Shown: positions 5,896 to 7,536 of the stretch, in pieces | Position numbering within the stretch: position 1 is the first letter of the stretch | Layout of the letters: each line of letters opens with the position of its first letter | DNA from: Nitrosopumilaceae archaeon | GTDB lineage: Archaea > Thermoproteota > Nitrososphaeria > Nitrososphaerales > Nitrosopumilaceae | Assembly: GCA_013867245.1 (NCBI GenBank) | Contig: JACENB010000046.1 | Span: 1-7,536, forward strand | Direction: 5' to 3' | Length of the DNA stretch: 7,536 nucleotides | The notes under the pieces: generated by a model | What the model was told of the DNA's origin: nothing | Database searches by the model: none | What the model saw: only the letters and a program-made list of their open reading frames with translations | Program-made: the position numbers and the translations under genes

Positions 5896-5954
5896 TATCA
5901 AGGAATCAGAATTTCCCCATTTGAGAATTATCTCTTTTTCTGGTTCCTTGGTCT

Positions 5955-6803
5955 TTAGTTAATTATACTTGCAAATTCATCTAATCGTTTAACTATGCCC
6001 TCTTTTGCAGATTCAGACATTTTTCTAGGATCGAACAATCCTTCTCTAGTGTTATTTTTCACAAATTCCAAATCAAATGTACATAAACTCCCCTCTTCAC
6101 CCGTTACAAGTTTTGAATCATCAATTAGTGCTGGAGTGATTTGGTATGTTTCAACTAGTAGAGAATCTAATTCGTTAAACAGTTGTGTTTTTTTTTCTGA
6201 TAATTTTTGAAAATCTACTCCTGACTGTTCTTCAATTTCTGCAAAAACTTTTTCTCTAAATTCATCATTTTCATAAAATACTTCAAAGAGTTTTTGATGA
6301 TCGAAATCCTTGTACCCCATTTCTTTTAATTTGTCTAAAACATATTGATCACTGTTGTTTGATAGTTCCTCTTCTTTGTTTTTTGTCGTATCGATAATTT
6401 CAGAGAGTTCTTTTTGACAATCAATTACTCTTTGGTCAGGTTTGTAATACAACAAGACATGGAATTGAATCGAAACATGTCCTGAAATTAAATAATTACC
6501 TTCCATAATTTCAAATTTTAAGAAAATTCTTCTAAGATCTTCGTTGTTGGATATTGTTACATCTTGAATAGACCAATCTTTTAGATTTTTACTAATGTTC
6601 TGAAAAAAATCCATTACTATTTTTGGGTCAAATGTTTTTTGTTGAGAAACGGTTGCATCTCCCAACATAACTTTGACATCAATCATTTTTGTCATGTCTG
6701 AAATTTTGGATAGAAATGATTCTTGGATAAGATCATTTTTTTCATTCAATAGTTGCATAAACTCATTTGGAGATCTTGTTCCTAAACGCACAAGATTTAG
6801 CAA
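5955..6803 (-). CDS. Unrecognised soluble protein of 282 residues, TTG start
   Basis: The frame runs from TTG (6803) to TAA (5957-5955). No ATG or GTG lies between the upstream in-frame stop and this TTG; a GTG four codons in and an ATG at codon 16 are alternatives. The product has no signal peptide or membrane segment. It has a helical N-terminus (about 12-40), and a mixed region with strands around 81-120 (DVTISNNEDLRRIFLKFEIM, then ISGHVSIQFHVLLYY). A highly acidic, probably coiled helical stretch follows at 126-215 (ELSEIIDTTKNKEEEL and others), then a conserved-looking C-terminal part with FDLEFVKNNTREGLFDPRKM (243-262). There are only two cysteines (Cys129, Cys241). I do not recognise the family. 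It is divergent from a zinc ribbon/cyclase pair across 60 bases. Confidence 0.8.
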   Translation of the reverse strand: MLNLVRLGTRSPNEFMQLLNEKNDLIQESFLSKISDMTKMIDVKVMLGDATVSQQKTFDPKIVMDFFQNISKNLKDWSIQDVTISNNEDLRRIFLKFEIMEGNYLISGHVSIQFHVLLYYKPDQRVIDCQKELSEIIDTTKNKEEELSNNSDQYVLDKLKEMGYKDFDHQKLFEVFYENDEFREKVFAEIEEQSGVDFQKLSEKKTQLFNELDSLLVETYQITPALIDDSKLVTGEEGSLCTFDLEFVKNNTREGLFDPRKMSESAKEGIVKRLDEFASIIN

Positions 6804-6832
6804 ATTATTGCTCGCCTTAAACCTTTTATCAA

Positions 6833-6844
6833 TATCTAAATATG
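6833..6844. promoter_or_regulatory. Shared AT-rich element, candidate TATA boxes for divergent genes
   Basis: TAAATATG (6837-6844) lies 20-27 bases before the plus-strand ATG at 6864. On the minus strand, TTTAGATA (6840-6833) lies 30-37 bases before the TTG at 6803 and would give a leader of a few bases. One element may thus serve both directions in the 60-base spacer 6804-6863. Confidence 0.4.
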
Positions 6845-6863
6845 TAATTGAGCCATTATAGGC

Positions 6864-6986
6864 ATGGAAAATTCAGGTTTTGCCTGTAATGACTGTGATG
6901 GTGAAATTGAAGAATATTACCATGATGGGTATAGGGGTAAAAGAGGAAAATGTGCGCAGTGTGGGCATGAATTTCCTTTAGAATAG
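6864..6986 (+). CDS. Mini zinc ribbon protein, 40 residues
   Basis: The frame from ATG (6864) to TAG (6984-6986) encodes MENSGFACNDCDGEIEEYYH and a further 20 residues. C8-x2-C11 and C30-x2-C33 form a classic four-cysteine zinc ribbon. GYRGKRGKCAQCGHEFPLE is the second knuckle, with a basic turn before it. Nothing else is present beyond the ribbon, so it probably binds a protein or nucleic acid as a small adaptor. This is inferred from fold only. It is leaderless by promoter position. It is followed nine bases later by a nucleotide cyclase gene whose Shine-Dalgarno sequence overlaps this stop codon, so the two are very likely co-transcribed. Confidence 0.85.
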   Translation: MENSGFACNDCDGEIEEYYHDGYRGKRGKCAQCGHEFPLE

Positions 6987-6989
6987 GAG
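6985..6989 (+). promoter_or_regulatory. Shine-Dalgarno sequence of the cyclase gene
   Basis: AGGAG overlaps the stop codon of the zinc ribbon gene and lies six bases before the ATG at 6996. It is the clearest ribosome binding site in the window. It fits an internal operon gene, in contrast to the leaderless first genes, and it decides the cyclase start. Confidence 0.65.
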
Positions 6990-6995
6990 AAAGGC

Positions 6996-7536
6996 ATGAT
7001 TGATAGTAATGTAGAAAAAGAATCTGAATTTAGTCAAGACAAAGTTGTAGATATGCTACTTAGTTCGACATCAGAAAAAACACTTGATTCTGAATCGATG
7101 ATTTTAGAAACCCAAAAACGAGTATGGGGGGCATTAAAGAAAGGATATCAATATTCTGGAATTGTTGATGAATCTGATCAATATTTGAGAAAAAATGTAT
7201 TCTCAAAATTGGATTTAGTTGTACTTTATGTTGATTTGGTTGGTTCAACCACTATGGCATTAGAGATGCCTGAAGAGAAAATTGCAATCATAATTAGTTC
7301 ATTTGCACAAGAGATGGCAGCAGTGATTCGGCAATTCGAAGGTTATGTCTTAAAATTTGTTGGCGATGCAGTAATCGGATACTTTGATGCACAAAACAAC
7401 GGATTACTTGCATCTGACAATGCAGTAAATTGTGCAAAATCCATGATTTCTGTTATTCAAAAAGGAATCAATCCTATCTTAAACCAATATGATTATCCAG
7501 ACTTGATGGTAAAGATTGGGGTAGATTTTGGTAAAA
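6996..7536 (+). CDS. Class III adenylate/guanylate cyclase, 3' part cut by window
   Basis: The frame is open from ATG (6996) to the window edge, 180 residues. Residues 72-180 read as the start of a class III cyclase catalytic domain, which makes a cyclic nucleotide from a triphosphate. LVVLYVDLVGST (74-85) holds Asp80, the first metal ligand. LKFVGDAVIGYF (119-130) holds Asp124, the second. Lys120, four residues before Asp124, is where adenylate cyclases carry the adenine-selecting lysine, so ATP is favoured; the second base-selecting residue and the transition-state Asn/Arg are beyond the window. KIGVDFGK (173-180) corresponds to the usual 'RIGIHTG' strand with His replaced by Asp. The first 70 residues are acidic, helical and match no sensor domain I know; there is no membrane segment. 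It follows the zinc ribbon gene by nine bases. Confidence 0.9.
   Translation, partial: MIDSNVEKESEFSQDKVVDMLLSSTSEKTLDSESMILETQKRVWGALKKGYQYSGIVDESDQYLRKNVFSKLDLVVLYVDLVGSTTMALEMPEEKIAIIISSFAQEMAAVIRQFEGYVLKFVGDAVIGYFDAQNNGLLASDNAVNCAKSMISVIQKGINPILNQYDYPDLMVKIGVDFGK

Noticed and set aside
5774..5954. Possible tRNA, C/D box RNA or riboswitch in the 181-base gap
   Set aside because: No cloverleaf, no RTGATGA/CTGA box pair in proper spacing and no known riboswitch core was found; only the inverted repeats stand out.
7060..7248. A 62-codon minus-strand open frame inside the cyclase gene
   Set aside because: It is antisense to the cyclase catalytic motifs and has no start context or family resemblance.

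Overview
The window looks like a piece of an ammonia-oxidising thaumarchaeal chromosome (Nitrosopumilus-like); this is inferred, not proven. The reasons are the low GC content, several genes with an archaeal TATA-like element about 20-30 bases before the start codon and little or no leader, GTG and TTG starts, a luciferase-like F420-type oxidoreductase, and several very small CxxC proteins. I see no rRNA, tRNA, CRISPR array, insertion sequence or phage gene.

Layout. 1-954 (minus) is the start-containing part of a luciferase-like oxidoreductase, cut by the left edge. A short plus-strand gene with a TTG start (1057-1203) follows and converges on a stand-alone sugar-nucleotidyltransferase (1214-1882, minus). 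Next is a compact minus-strand cluster read from 2712 down to 1919: a four-helix membrane protein, a 45-residue cysteine-rich protein that is easily missed (2175-2312), and an acidic helical protein whose start overlaps it. purK (2747-3889, minus) and purE (3989-4564, plus) diverge from a 99-base promoter region. Together they convert AIR to CAIR in purine synthesis. purE abuts threonine ammonia-lyase (4565-5773, minus) tail to tail with no spacer. Ahead of the lyase lies a 181-base gap with three inverted repeats, one overlapping its likely TATA box. The right end has an unrecognised 282-residue protein (5955-6803, minus). It is divergent, across 60 bases, from a 40-residue zinc ribbon gene (6864-6986, plus). 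A class III nucleotide cyclase (6996 onward, plus) follows 9 bases later and is cut by the right edge.

How the genes work together. PurK and PurE form the bacterial/archaeal two-step AIR carboxylation route. The lyase makes 2-oxobutyrate for isoleucine and carries an ACT domain for feedback control. The zinc ribbon and cyclase are probably co-transcribed and may form a small signalling unit. The remaining proteins are conserved-looking but of unknown function. The most interesting features are the small genes, the repeats before the lyase gene, and an insertion near the active site of PurE.
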